Assembly (NCBI GenBank): GCA_963817755.1
Contig: CAWFPB010000002.1
Coordinates: forward strand, 744,001-808,000
Source of the DNA: Oleiagrimonas sp963817755
GTDB taxonomy: Bacteria; Pseudomonadota; Gammaproteobacteria; Xanthomonadales; Rhodanobacteraceae
DNA length: 64,000 nucleotides
Direction: 5' to 3'
Shown here: one piece after another, positions 1 through 8,563 of the stretch
Layout: every line of letters begins with the position of its first letter
Position numbering within the stretch: position 1 is the stretch's first letter
The notes under the pieces: generated by a model
Seen by the model: only the letters and a program-made list of their open reading frames with translations
The model's database searches: none
Told to the model about the DNA's origin: nothing
Position numbers and translations under genes: made by a program

Positions 1-1427
1 TGCACGTTCTTGCCGGCCATGCGGCCCTGGCTCGACAGCTTCGCGTCCAGCGCGCCGTTCCAGCCGGCCAGCAGGAGGCCGGGGTCGAAGGCCCTGGCGG
101 TGGCCGATGCCTGCCAGTCGAGCCCCTTCGCGCCGAAGTCCAGGTGGCCGGTGGTGTCCAGGCGCCCCTTGGGCTGCACCACGGCCAGCGAGCGGATGTC
201 CAGCGCGTCCGGCGTGCCCTCCAGCGCGGCCTGCAGTTTCGACAGCGACCCGGGCGGGCCGGCCTCGGCATCCAGCACGGCGCGGTAGTGCTGCAGTGTG
301 CCGTCCAGTTGCAGCGTGCCGTGCGTGGCCAGTGGTCGGCCGGCCAGCGCGGCGGGAAGGGTGACGTCCTGCCAGCCCAGATGCAGCTGTGCCGTCGGCG
401 TGGCCGCGGACAGGTCGATGCGGCCACTGGCGTCCAGCGACCCCGGATGCTGGGGCGAGCGCAGCTGCAGGTGTTCGAGCCGCAGCGCCTTGCCGTCCGG
501 CGTGCGCCGGGCATCGAGCGCGACCAGCTGCACGCGCTGGTCGTCCAGGTCGATCGTGCCGGACACGTGCGCCTGCTGTATGTCGCCGTGCGCCTGGAGT
601 GCCAGCGCCAGCTGGCGGATCGCCGTGCGGCCGAGCCAGGGCGCCGCGGCGCCCCTGGGCACGCTGAGCCGGGCTTTCCAGTCGTGCGCGGCGCGCGTGG
701 ACAGGGTCCCTTGCACGTGTGCGGTGGAAGGGCGGGTCAGGTCGACGCTGGCGCTGGCGCTGCGTCCGTTGCTGCTTGCCTTGAGCCGGCCGCTCCAGCG
801 CCGCCCCCCGGCCCGCCAGTCGAACTGCACGGTGGCGCGGCCGCGATAGCCGATGACGAACGCCGTCTGGCCCTCCAGGTCGATGCGCCCGTCCGGCGCG
901 CGCAGGTGCAGCGTACGCACGGCCAGGCCGCGCCTGGTCCAGGCGGCGGCCAGGTCGAGCCGGTCGGCGAGGAACAGGTTGTCGGCACCGCGGTGCACGC
1001 GCACGCCTTCCACCCGGGCGTCCTGCAGCACCAGGTCGATCGGCGCGCGCAGGTCGAGCGGTTTGGAGGCGGCCGGTTTCGCCGTGGCCGGGGAGGCCGG
1101 CAGCGCCACGTCCACCTGGTGCACGCGCAGTTCCTTCAGCTGCACGCGCCCGCGCAGCAGGGCGGTGACGGTCGGGTCCGCCTCGACCCGGCCCACGTCC
1201 ACCACCAGGCCGCTGGCGCGCACGCGATAGCGCACGCCGGTCAGCGTCAGCGGCCCGGCCAGGCGACCCTGCGCCTGCTGCACGACCAGCGCCCCGCCGG
1301 TCAGGCCCTGCGCCCGCGCCAGTGCGAAGCGCAATCCGGCCGTGGTGCCCAGCAGCCAGCCCAGCCCGACCGCCACCAGGGCGACCAGTGCGAGCAGGGC
1401 GGTGCCGATGCGCTTGAACCACTTCAT
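1..1427 (-). CDS. tamB: TamB, inner-membrane-anchored translocation and assembly protein (N-terminal part; runs off window)
   Basis: The reading frame is open from an ATG at 1427 to the window edge, about 475 residues of what is normally a protein of over 1,200. It starts with a short basic stretch (MKWFKR) and one hydrophobic segment (about residues 7-25), the signal anchor expected of TamB, followed by long repetitive beta-rich sequence without catalytic motifs, typical of AsmA/TamB lipid-bridge proteins. It lies 70 bases downstream of tamA on the same strand, the usual tamA-tamB order. In the family TamB spans the periplasm and works with TamA in the outer membrane on autotransporter insertion and phospholipid transport. 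The assignment rests mainly on the tamA context and overall character; the conserved C-terminal DUF490 domain lies outside the window. Confidence 0.82.
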   Translation of the reverse strand, partial: MKWFKRIGTALLALVALVAVGLGWLLGTTAGLRFALARAQGLTGGALVVQQAQGRLAGPLTLTGVRYRVRASGLVVDVGRVEADPTVTALLRGRVQLKELRVHQVDVALPASPATAKPAASKPLDLRAPIDLVLQDARVEGVRVHRGADNLFLADRLDLAAAWTRRGLAVRTLHLRAPDGRIDLEGQTAFVIGYRGRATVQFDWRAGGRRWSGRLKASSNGRSASASVDLTRPSTAHVQGTLSTRAAHDWKARLSVPRGAAAPWLGRTAIRQLALALQAHGDIQQAHVSGTIDLDDQRVQLVALDARRTPDGKALRLEHLQLRSPQHPGSLDASGRIDLSAATPTAQLHLGWQDVTLPAALAGRPLATHGTLQLDGTLQHYRAVLDAEAGPPGSLSKLQAALEGTPDALDIRSLAVVQPKGRLDTTGHLDFGAKGLDWQASATARAFDPGLLLAGWNGALDAKLSSQGRMAGKNV

Positions 1428-1497
1428 CCCGTCAACCGTCCAGAAAATCTCGATGTCTTACATCCAATTCCGAATCCCATTTCTTGCATTCCGGCCC

Positions 1498-3270
1498 TCA
1501 CAGATCCGGCCCGATCACCAGGTGCAGCTCCACCCCGTGCGCGTACTGGTCGCGGATGGGGACGCCGAAATCGACGCGGATCATGCCCACCGGCGAGCGC
1601 CAGCGCAGGCCCAGCCCGGTGCCGATGCGCGGGCTGTAGCTGACATTGTCGAAGGCGTTGCCGGCATCGACGAAGGCCGCCATGCCCCAGGTGCGGGTGA
1701 AGTAGTGCTCGGCGGTGACGCTGCCGACCAGCAGGTTGCGCCCGCCGATCACGCGGCCGTAGCTGTTGCGCGGGCCGATCGACTCGTAGCCGAAGCCGCG
1801 CACCGACTGGTCGCCGCCGGCGAAGAAGCGCAACTGCGGCGGGAGCTGGCTGAAATCGCCGACCATCGTGGTGCCGGCGCTGCCGCGCACGATCAGGCGA
1901 TTGCGGCGACCGAAGGCGTGGATCCACTTGGCGTGCGCCAGCACCTGGGAAAAGCGCGTGTCCGACAGCAACGTGCCCAGCGTGCTGCGTGCGGTCAGGC
2001 TCAGCAGCCAGCCGTTGCGCACGAAATCCGGATTGGCGCCCTGTTTTTTCATCAGCGTCAGTTCCGGGTACACCAGCGTGCTCTGGCCGCGCTCGATACC
2101 CGGAATGTCGGCGCTGGTGCCGCCGCGCGCGCCCACGGTGAAGGTGCCCGACAGTGCGTGCAGACCGACGGTACGCAACCAGCCGTGCCACAACCGGCTG
2201 TCGCTGGCGGCCAGCTCCAGCGTGCGCGAGACGGACGTGGTGGTGGTGGCCTGGCGATAGGTGGCGCCGAAATCCAGGCTGTGCTGGTCGTGTCCCGGCA
2301 GCGGGATGTGGTACAGCGTGCCCAGCGTCTTCAATCGCTGCGCGATCACCAGCTGGTTCTTCCACGAATGGCCGCGGTTGTTGACCCAGCGCCGGTCCAG
2401 CCCCAGGCGCACGCCCACGCCGGTGTCGGTGCCGATGAACGGGCCGCCGGTGTACACGCTGCGCGGCGCCGGCTTGAGCTGCACGCCCACGGCAACCTTG
2501 CCGTCGGTCGGATGCTGCAGGTCCGGCTGCACGTTGACCACCGAGAAATAGTCCGCCCCGGTCAGCGCCTGCTGCAGGTCCAGCAGCTGGTTCTGCGAGT
2601 AGAAGTCACCCTGCTTGAATGGCACGTAGCGCTGCAGGAACCCCTCACGGAATTGCGAACCCTGGAACTGCACCGCGCCGAAGCGATAGCGCCGGCCCAC
2701 GTCCCAGGCCAGCTTCACCGCGGCGCTGTGGCTGGCGCGGGTGACCTCCACGCGGTGCTCGGTCATGCGCGCATCGAGGTAGCCGTCGGCAGTCAGCGCG
2801 GACTGGATGGCATCGCGCGACTTGGTGTACAGGCCGTCGTTCATCCGCTGCCCCTCGCGCGGCGCGAACTGCCGCACGGCCTTGTGCACGTCCGGCAGCT
2901 GGCGTGCCTTGGGGTCCATGCGGATGTCCACCGAGCGCACGATCACCGGCGCGCCGGGCGTGATCTTCAGCGTCACGGTCCAGTCGGTGCCGTGCGGCTC
3001 GAGGTTCGCGTCGACCTTCGCATCGTAGTAGCCGTAGGGCTGCAGCGCCTTGCGCGCCTCGCCAGGCGCCATCGCGTACAGGCGGCGCACCTGCGCCGCG
3101 CTCACTTCGCGCTTGGCGTACTGGCTCAGGCGCACCGCGGCGGTCACCGCCTGGCGCAGGTCCTCGTCCACGCCCTCGACCTTCAGTGTCACGCCGGCCC
3201 GGACCAGTGCGGGCGCCAGCAGCACGGCCAGTGCGATCGGCATCAGGGCATGTCGGAAAAACCTGCGCAT
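1498..3270 (-). CDS. tamA: TamA, Omp85-family outer membrane assembly factor
   Basis: A 590-residue protein, close to the 577 residues of E. coli TamA. It has a cleavable signal peptide (residues 1-25, ending VRA), an N-terminal region of about 230 residues with POTRA-type character, and a C-terminal 16-strand-type barrel. The Omp85 signature VRGF, in the loop that enters the barrel, lies at about residues 490-493, and the protein ends in a short amphipathic final strand. The start at 3270 gives a complete signal peptide. It is followed after 70 bases by tamB, with which it should be co-transcribed. Its role by family is outer-membrane insertion of autotransporters and related proteins. Confidence 0.9.
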   Translation of the reverse strand: MRRFFRHALMPIALAVLLAPALVRAGVTLKVEGVDEDLRQAVTAAVRLSQYAKREVSAAQVRRLYAMAPGEARKALQPYGYYDAKVDANLEPHGTDWTVTLKITPGAPVIVRSVDIRMDPKARQLPDVHKAVRQFAPREGQRMNDGLYTKSRDAIQSALTADGYLDARMTEHRVEVTRASHSAAVKLAWDVGRRYRFGAVQFQGSQFREGFLQRYVPFKQGDFYSQNQLLDLQQALTGADYFSVVNVQPDLQHPTDGKVAVGVQLKPAPRSVYTGGPFIGTDTGVGVRLGLDRRWVNNRGHSWKNQLVIAQRLKTLGTLYHIPLPGHDQHSLDFGATYRQATTTTSVSRTLELAASDSRLWHGWLRTVGLHALSGTFTVGARGGTSADIPGIERGQSTLVYPELTLMKKQGANPDFVRNGWLLSLTARSTLGTLLSDTRFSQVLAHAKWIHAFGRRNRLIVRGSAGTTMVGDFSQLPPQLRFFAGGDQSVRGFGYESIGPRNSYGRVIGGRNLLVGSVTAEHYFTRTWGMAAFVDAGNAFDNVSYSPRIGTGLGLRWRSPVGMIRVDFGVPIRDQYAHGVELHLVIGPDL

Positions 3271-3352
3271 GAAATGGGGACCACCGGTTCCTTGGCGAGT
3301 TCGGACAGACTTCGCCGGTGAGCGTAGTGCGCCCCCGGCGTCGTGGCGACCG

Positions 3353-5941
3353 TCAGGCGCTGCGATGCGCGACCCAGGCGCCGGCCAGGGCCGACAGATA
3401 GGGTATCGCCTGCGCGCCCAGGATGATCATCCACAGCACGCCCTCGATGTACGAGCCACCGAAGCGCCAGGCCATGCCGGCCACCGCCAGGGCCAGCGCG
3501 ATGGCCATGAAGCCTTCCTCGCGCACCGGGGCGAACGCGGCCAGGCTCGATTCGCCGATGCGCCGGCTCTTGGCGGTGACCACGAAGGCGGTCTTCTCGC
3601 GCGTCAGCCCGTGCAGGATGCCGCGCGCGATGGCGTGCGACAGCCCCATGCTGGCCACCGAGGCGGTCAGCGTGTCGCGCCAGCCGCACGGCACGCGCGC
3701 ACGGTACAGCACCACGCCGAACACCGCCTTGGCCACGAAGAAGCCGATCACCGGGATCAGGAACAGCTGCATCGGCAGGCTGAAGTACTGCGGCAGGCCG
3801 ATCATGCCGGCGGTCCAGAACAGCGCCATCAGCGTGAACAGCAGGTGCAGTGCGTCGGCGAACCAGCTGAACCAGCCGGTCAGGAAGTGGAAGCGCTGGC
3901 CGGCGCTGAGCGGACCCTTGCCCACCATCCAGTCCCAGCGGCCCTTGAGGATCTGCATGGCGCCGAACGCCCAGCGATAGCGCTGGCTCTTGTAGGCCTT
4001 GAAGTCGGCCGGGGTCAGGCCCTTGCCCATCAGCTCGTCCACGTACACCAGCTGGTAGCCGGCGTGCATCAGGCGCAGGCCCAGCTCGGCGTCCTCGCAG
4101 ATGGTCCACTCCGACCAGCCGCCGGTGCCCTCCAGCGCGCTGCGCCGGACCATGGTCATGGTGCCGTGCTGGATGATCGCGTTGCGCTCGTTGCGGTGGT
4201 GCATGCCGATGCGGAAGAAGCCGTCGTATTCCCACGCGGTCCAGCGGCGGAAACGGTTGTGCTCGAAATCGCGGTGCGCCTGCGGGCACTGCACCACGGC
4301 CACGTCGGCATCGTGGAAGTGGCCGGTCAGGCGCGAGAGCCAGTCTTCGCGCACCACGTAGTCGGCATCGACCACCGCCACCACCTCGGCGCGCGGGTCG
4401 GTCTGCTTGAGGCCGTAGTTGAGCGCGCCGGCCTTGTAGCCCGGCCACGGCTCCAGGTGGAAGAAGCGGAAGCGTGGGCCGAGCTTTTCGCAGTACGCGC
4501 GCACCGGCTCCCAGATGGCCGGGTCCTTGGTGTTGTTGTCGATCACCAGGACTTCGTAGTGGGCGTAATCCAGCGCCGCCAGCGAATCGAGCGTGACCTG
4601 GACCATCTCCGGCGGCTCGTTGTAGCAGGCCAGGTGGATGGACACGAACGGCTGCCGTTCGGGCGGGTCCGGCTCCAGCAGCCCGCTGTGGCGCAGCCAG
4701 CGTTGGCGCCACAGCACCTCGGTGAACTCGAAGCCGTTGATCAGCAAGATCGCGATGATGGCGATCTGCGCCGGGAACAGCAGCACCAGCATGGCCCAGT
4801 CGAACGGGCTCAGGTAGAAATTGAACGGCAGCGTGACCGCCCACACGATCACGCCCGCGGTCAGCTGCAGCAGCAACATGAAGAAGAAGCGCCCGGCCAG
4901 CTTGTAGCGCCTAAAGCGCACGCCGAACCACATCATCGGCAGCAGCGCCAGCAGGCTGGCGGCCAGCGCCTTGCCCAGCCAGGACGAATCCTCGATGACC
5001 GGCCCGGTGAACGGGAACTTGGGCTTGCGGTCGGCGTTGAACAGGCCCCAGTAGGCGCCGGTGCGGCCCTCGCCCAGGTTTTCCTTCCACGGCTGGTCGA
5101 AGGCCTCCATCACGTAGTAGTCCACGTGGTTCGCGCGCGCCCAGGCGAACCAGCTGCGCAGGAAGATCGCCTCGCCGGCCACCGACGGCTTGGCGTAGCG
5201 GAAGCGGTCGCCGTTGGACGGCCAGCCGATCTCGCCGACCACGATCGGCTTGTTCGGGAACATCTGCTGCAGGTGCCGGTAGCGGCGGATCGCGTCGGGC
5301 AGGGCATCGTGCAGCGGCACGCCTTCCCAGTACGGCAGCAGGTGCACGGTGATGAAGTCCACGTGCTGCGCCAGCTCCGGGTACTTCTCCCAGATGTGCC
5401 AGGGCTCGGCGGTGGACACCGGCTGGCGGATCAGCGCGCGGGCGCGGTCCAGGTAGGCCATCAGCCGGGACGGCTTGATGTCGCCGCGTAGCAGTACCTC
5501 GTTGCCGACCAGCACGCGCGAGACGGTCTTCGGGTAGCGCCGCGCCTGGGCCACGACGGCGTCGATCTCCTGATCGTTGTGTACCAGGCGGCGGTCGATC
5601 CAGGCGCCGGCCATCACGTCCAGGCCCTGCGCCTTGGCCAGGCGGATCACCTGCGGGGTCTGGATGGTGTCGTAGGTGCGGATGCGGTGGGTGTAGCGCG
5701 ACAGCAGCTTCAGGTCCGAGGCGATCTGCTTGCGGGACGGAAAGTCGTTGTCGAACGGGCTCTGGTAGCGCTGGAACGGGCTGTAGGCGAACCCGCTGAT
5801 CGGCAGCACCACGTTGGCCGGGCCGTTGGGCCGGTTGCTCCACCACCACAGCCCCACGTTCAGCGCCGCCAGCAGCAGCGCCAGGATCACGGCGGCAACG
5901 AGGGGGTGCCGGCTCTCGGCGGGGTGGGTGTCGACGGTCAA
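3353..5941 (-). CDS. GH17 transglycosylase - GT2 glucosyltransferase fusion (NdvB-like beta-glucan synthase)
   Basis: An 862-residue, two-enzyme membrane protein. After a transmembrane segment (about 14-34) comes a GH17 domain (about 45-310) with the likely acid/base E148 (VGNEVL) and nucleophile E237 (VVGEIGWPS). Further membrane helices (about 325-340 and 350-405) precede a processive GT2 domain with D468 (VIDNN), DAD at 525-527, ED at 616-617 and QRYRW at 653-657, then more membrane helices. This architecture matches the NdvB-type proteins of Bradyrhizobium and Pseudomonas, which make cyclic beta-1,3/1,6 periplasmic glucans: the GT2 polymerises glucose from UDP-glucose and the GH17 part branches or transfers the chains. 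The gene stands alone, 82 bases upstream of tamA on the same strand. The exact linkage cannot be read from sequence. Confidence 0.85.
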   Translation of the reverse strand: MTVDTHPAESRHPLVAAVILALLLAALNVGLWWWSNRPNGPANVVLPISGFAYSPFQRYQSPFDNDFPSRKQIASDLKLLSRYTHRIRTYDTIQTPQVIRLAKAQGLDVMAGAWIDRRLVHNDQEIDAVVAQARRYPKTVSRVLVGNEVLLRGDIKPSRLMAYLDRARALIRQPVSTAEPWHIWEKYPELAQHVDFITVHLLPYWEGVPLHDALPDAIRRYRHLQQMFPNKPIVVGEIGWPSNGDRFRYAKPSVAGEAIFLRSWFAWARANHVDYYVMEAFDQPWKENLGEGRTGAYWGLFNADRKPKFPFTGPVIEDSSWLGKALAASLLALLPMMWFGVRFRRYKLAGRFFFMLLLQLTAGVIVWAVTLPFNFYLSPFDWAMLVLLFPAQIAIIAILLINGFEFTEVLWRQRWLRHSGLLEPDPPERQPFVSIHLACYNEPPEMVQVTLDSLAALDYAHYEVLVIDNNTKDPAIWEPVRAYCEKLGPRFRFFHLEPWPGYKAGALNYGLKQTDPRAEVVAVVDADYVVREDWLSRLTGHFHDADVAVVQCPQAHRDFEHNRFRRWTAWEYDGFFRIGMHHRNERNAIIQHGTMTMVRRSALEGTGGWSEWTICEDAELGLRLMHAGYQLVYVDELMGKGLTPADFKAYKSQRYRWAFGAMQILKGRWDWMVGKGPLSAGQRFHFLTGWFSWFADALHLLFTLMALFWTAGMIGLPQYFSLPMQLFLIPVIGFFVAKAVFGVVLYRARVPCGWRDTLTASVASMGLSHAIARGILHGLTREKTAFVVTAKSRRIGESSLAAFAPVREEGFMAIALALAVAGMAWRFGGSYIEGVLWMIILGAQAIPYLSALAGAWVAHRSA

Positions 5942-6142
5942 GGGCGGTCCTGATGGGCACGGCGCAGGCGCATTTCGTCGCGCGACAGGCCGCTTGCGAG
6001 CTTACCCAAGCCCCGCAAGCCCCTCAACGCGTGCGTGCCCGCGCAGTCAGGCGCCGCTCAGCCGCAACGCACGCGGGCCACCCGGACCCGGCGTGCGTGG
6101 GGCACCGGCGTGACCCGCGCAGGAACGCGGGCCGGACCGGGT

Positions 6143-6559
6143 TCAGGCCACCAGCGGCAGGAACGACAGGGCCTGGTTCACCAGGTCCATCGCGCCCAGC
6201 GCGCAGTCGTTCAGACCGGTCACGTCGATCACGCCCTGGGCCATGGCCTCGCCGCCGCTGCCCACGAACAGGGCAATCGCTGACAGCGACACGCCCAGCC
6301 GGCTGGCCATGCGCTTCCAGACCATCACGTTGTCCGGGTCATGGGCCTGCTCGGCCTGCGCGCGCAGCAGCCAGGGGGTCGGGTCCTGGTCCAGCTTGCG
6401 GCACATCGTCTCGATCAGCTTCGGTTCGGCCTGGCTGCCACGCGTGCGCCAGTTGCTGATGGTCTGCGGCTTCACGCCCAGCACCTGGCCCGCAGCATGG
6501 TCGGACCGCACCTGCAGGCGCTCCTTGAATTTCTCGAACAGTTCGATCGTGGTGCTCAT
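6143..6559 (-). CDS. small HTH protein resembling phage DUF3693 regulators, with hydrophobic C-terminus
   Basis: A 138-residue protein from the ATG at 6559 (MSTTIELFEKFKERL); an upstream in-frame start would add 69 poorly coding residues and is not used. Residues about 14-36 form an XRE-like helix-turn-helix (QVLGVKPQTISNWRTRG). The layout (short N-terminal HTH, then a helix with WLLRAQAEQAHDPDN and WKRMA) resembles the DUF3693 'phage-related protein' family seen with filamentous phages of Xanthomonas and Stenotrophomonas. The last 45 residues hold two hydrophobic stretches, reminiscent of small inner-membrane phage products. There is no Zot, coat or replication gene nearby, so it is an orphan, perhaps a phage relic at the edge of the accessory island. 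The family call is by resemblance only. Confidence 0.6.
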   Translation of the reverse strand: MSTTIELFEKFKERLQVRSDHAAGQVLGVKPQTISNWRTRGSQAEPKLIETMCRKLDQDPTPWLLRAQAEQAHDPDNVMVWKRMASRLGVSLSAIALFVGSGGEAMAQGVIDVTGLNDCALGAMDLVNQALSFLPLVA

Positions 6560-7279
6560 GGCTCTCGATACGTGGCTGACAGAAGTGTCCTCAGGGAAAG
6601 GAGTATGCCCAGCAGGGGTGGGATGGGCAACAAAATCAGGGGCTTCTATAACGAATGGCCGTGCCTGGCAGGCCATCAGGCCGAGGCGTTCCGCCGCAGG
6701 GGCTCGGACGGGGCACACTGAGTCGACATGGGGCTCGCGCCACACGAGCAAACCGCACTGGAGCATAGGCCGGCGGATGGTTGTCGAAGCTCAGGAAGCG
6801 TCCGCATTACTGAGCGCACGCGGCGTATGGCGCCGGACAGCACCGGTCCCGCGCCGAAGGCGAAAACCCGTGCGAATCAGCCGTTCACGCACAGAAAAAC
6901 AGTCTGGCTACCAGCGTGGGGCGGGCGAGGGCGAGCTGCAGACCTGTTTGCATGCGGAAAGTGTACTGCTCTGCCAGGCAGTCCTATGGATGTCGATCTA
7001 CATGCTTGCCTAGCCTATTGTCAGTTTCTCCCGGCTCCGGTGTGGTCCTGCACCTACATTCAATGAGGAGATATCCGAATAGTCCATCCGTCGGATCAAG
7101 TCATAACTAGTGTCTACTGACGCTTATGCGCATAAGCAAAACCCTTCAGAAAATCTCTTAAGAAATCCTCGTATTCAAGTTCCGCTTCAGCTTGTTTAAC
7201 GTGTATTACGAACAGTGTGCTTTTCTCTCTCGAGAGGAATGAAACGGATTTCGCAAGCATCGAACGGAGATCGTGATTC
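6560..7279. other. 720-bp non-coding stretch upstream of the bacteriocin exporter
   Basis: No convincing gene is present on either strand. GC falls sharply from about 7040, marking entry into the accessory island. The part nearest the exporter is the only sizeable upstream region for that operon and so should hold its promoter. It includes a perfect 16-bp palindrome (separate entry) and a 10-bp palindrome CTCTCGAGAG near 7230. No clear XerC/D dif-like site was seen. Confidence 0.6.
7122..7137. promoter_or_regulatory. perfect 16-bp palindrome, candidate operator
   Basis: The sequence GCTTATGCGCATAAGC is identical to its reverse complement and lies 142 bases upstream of the HlyD-type gene in AT-rich DNA. 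Its symmetry fits a dimeric regulator site. The binding protein is unknown; the neighbouring HTH protein is one candidate, by proximity only. Confidence 0.4.
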
Positions 7280-8563
7280 TTGAGTCATGGGTTGTTCCGA
7301 AAGCAGGTCATCAATGCTCGCCGTGGAGCATGGTTAGGGTCGATCCGGGTGGCAACGCCGCTACCCCGCTGGTGCCTGACGCTTCTGGTTGCAACGCTGG
7401 CTGCGCTCATCGTGGCCTTTCTGGTCTTCGGCCATTACACCCGCCGCTCGCGGGTATCTGGTGAGCTTGTTCCCACGGAAGGATTGTTGGCCGTCAATGC
7501 CAACATCCAGGGAACCGTCGGCAAGGTCATGGTGCGGGAAGGTCAGCATGTGAGTCAGGGCGAGGCCTTGCTCGAGATCGATGCGAATGCCGACAGCATC
7601 CGGCTTGGGGATCTGCATGCCGAAATCAGCAGGCGGTTGTCAGCCCAGCGGAAGGGTCTGCAGTCGGACCTTCTGACGCAGCGTCAGACCATCCGTCACC
7701 AGGCGGATGAATTGCGACATCGCATAGCCTTGTTGCGTGCGCAGCAAGACCAGATTCGTGGCCAGCATTTGCTGCAGCAACATCGCGTTTCCAGCGATCG
7801 CAGGCTTCTGCAACGTATCCGTCCGCTGGGAAAGAAGGGATATGTGTCCGCTTTCCGGATCGAACAGCAGCAGTCGCAGCTGCTACAGGATCAGACTCGG
7901 GCCAGGGAACTGGTGCGTCAGCAACTGAGTATCGAACAGCAGATAACGGGCGCCCGGCACAAACTCTCTGAATTGCCGCTGGTCTTCAGGACAAAGCGCA
8001 ATGCGACCGAGAGGCAGGTCAGCACCATCGACCAGCAACTGGCAAAGAACGAGGCGCAACGATCATTGGTTCTCCGGGCGCCCCGGGATGGCGTGGTCAC
8101 CACCCTCGTGGCCAAGCCGGGGCAGGCGGTTTCCGTAGGTCAATCACTGATATCCATTCTGCCGCATGGGTCCCGTCTACTCGCACGTTTGCTGGTGCCG
8201 AGCCGGGCGATCGGCTTTGTCGCGCCTGGCAATCGGGTCGTGCTGCGCTACCGTGCCTATCCCTACCAGAAGTTCGGACAGCAATACGGCGAAATTGGCA
8301 GCATTTCGCGCAGCGCGCTCAGCCCGGCTGAAATTGCCGAGATGACCGGTCGGCGAGTCAGGCAGCCACTTTATCGTGTAGACGTAAAACTCGACCGTCA
8401 GGACATGCCCGCTTACGGCAAGTTGCAACCACTCATGCCGGGCATGGCCTTGAACGCGGACATCCTGATGGAGCGCCGCACACTGTTGGAGTGGGTGTTC
8501 GAACCGCTTTACGGCCTGGGGCGCCACATCCTTGCTACCGAGGTGCATCATGGCGGACGGTAG
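7280..8563 (+). CDS. HlyD/CvaA-family periplasmic adaptor of a bacteriocin exporter
   Basis: A 427-residue membrane fusion protein. One transmembrane helix lies at about 31-51. A split lipoyl-type half motif follows (GTVGKVMVREGQHVSQGEAL, about 78-97), then a long coiled coil (about 110-250), then the second lipoyl half (APRDGVVTTLVAKPGQAVSV) and a beta-barrel C-terminus. The start is TTG at 7280 with a GGAGA Shine-Dalgarno at 7266-7270; no ATG suits the frame. It overlaps the start of the C39 ABC transporter by 14 bases, so the two are translationally coupled. By family it links the inner-membrane ABC exporter to an outer-membrane channel such as TolC, not encoded here. Closest functional model: CvaA of the microcin V system. 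Confidence 0.88.
   Translation: MSHGLFRKQVINARRGAWLGSIRVATPLPRWCLTLLVATLAALIVAFLVFGHYTRRSRVSGELVPTEGLLAVNANIQGTVGKVMVREGQHVSQGEALLEIDANADSIRLGDLHAEISRRLSAQRKGLQSDLLTQRQTIRHQADELRHRIALLRAQQDQIRGQHLLQQHRVSSDRRLLQRIRPLGKKGYVSAFRIEQQQSQLLQDQTRARELVRQQLSIEQQITGARHKLSELPLVFRTKRNATERQVSTIDQQLAKNEAQRSLVLRAPRDGVVTTLVAKPGQAVSVGQSLISILPHGSRLLARLLVPSRAIGFVAPGNRVVLRYRAYPYQKFGQQYGEIGSISRSALSPAEIAEMTGRRVRQPLYRVDVKLDRQDMPAYGKLQPLMPGMALNADILMERRTLLEWVFEPLYGLGRHILATEVHHGGR

Noticed and set aside
6143..6766. Longer 207-residue version of the HTH protein
   Set aside because: The added N-terminal 69 residues look non-coding, while ATG 6559 gives a standard HTH start.
6560..7279. dif-like XerC/D site next to the phage-type HTH gene
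   Set aside because: No sequence resembling the two 11-bp Xer arms was found; the phage origin stays unsupported by an attachment site.
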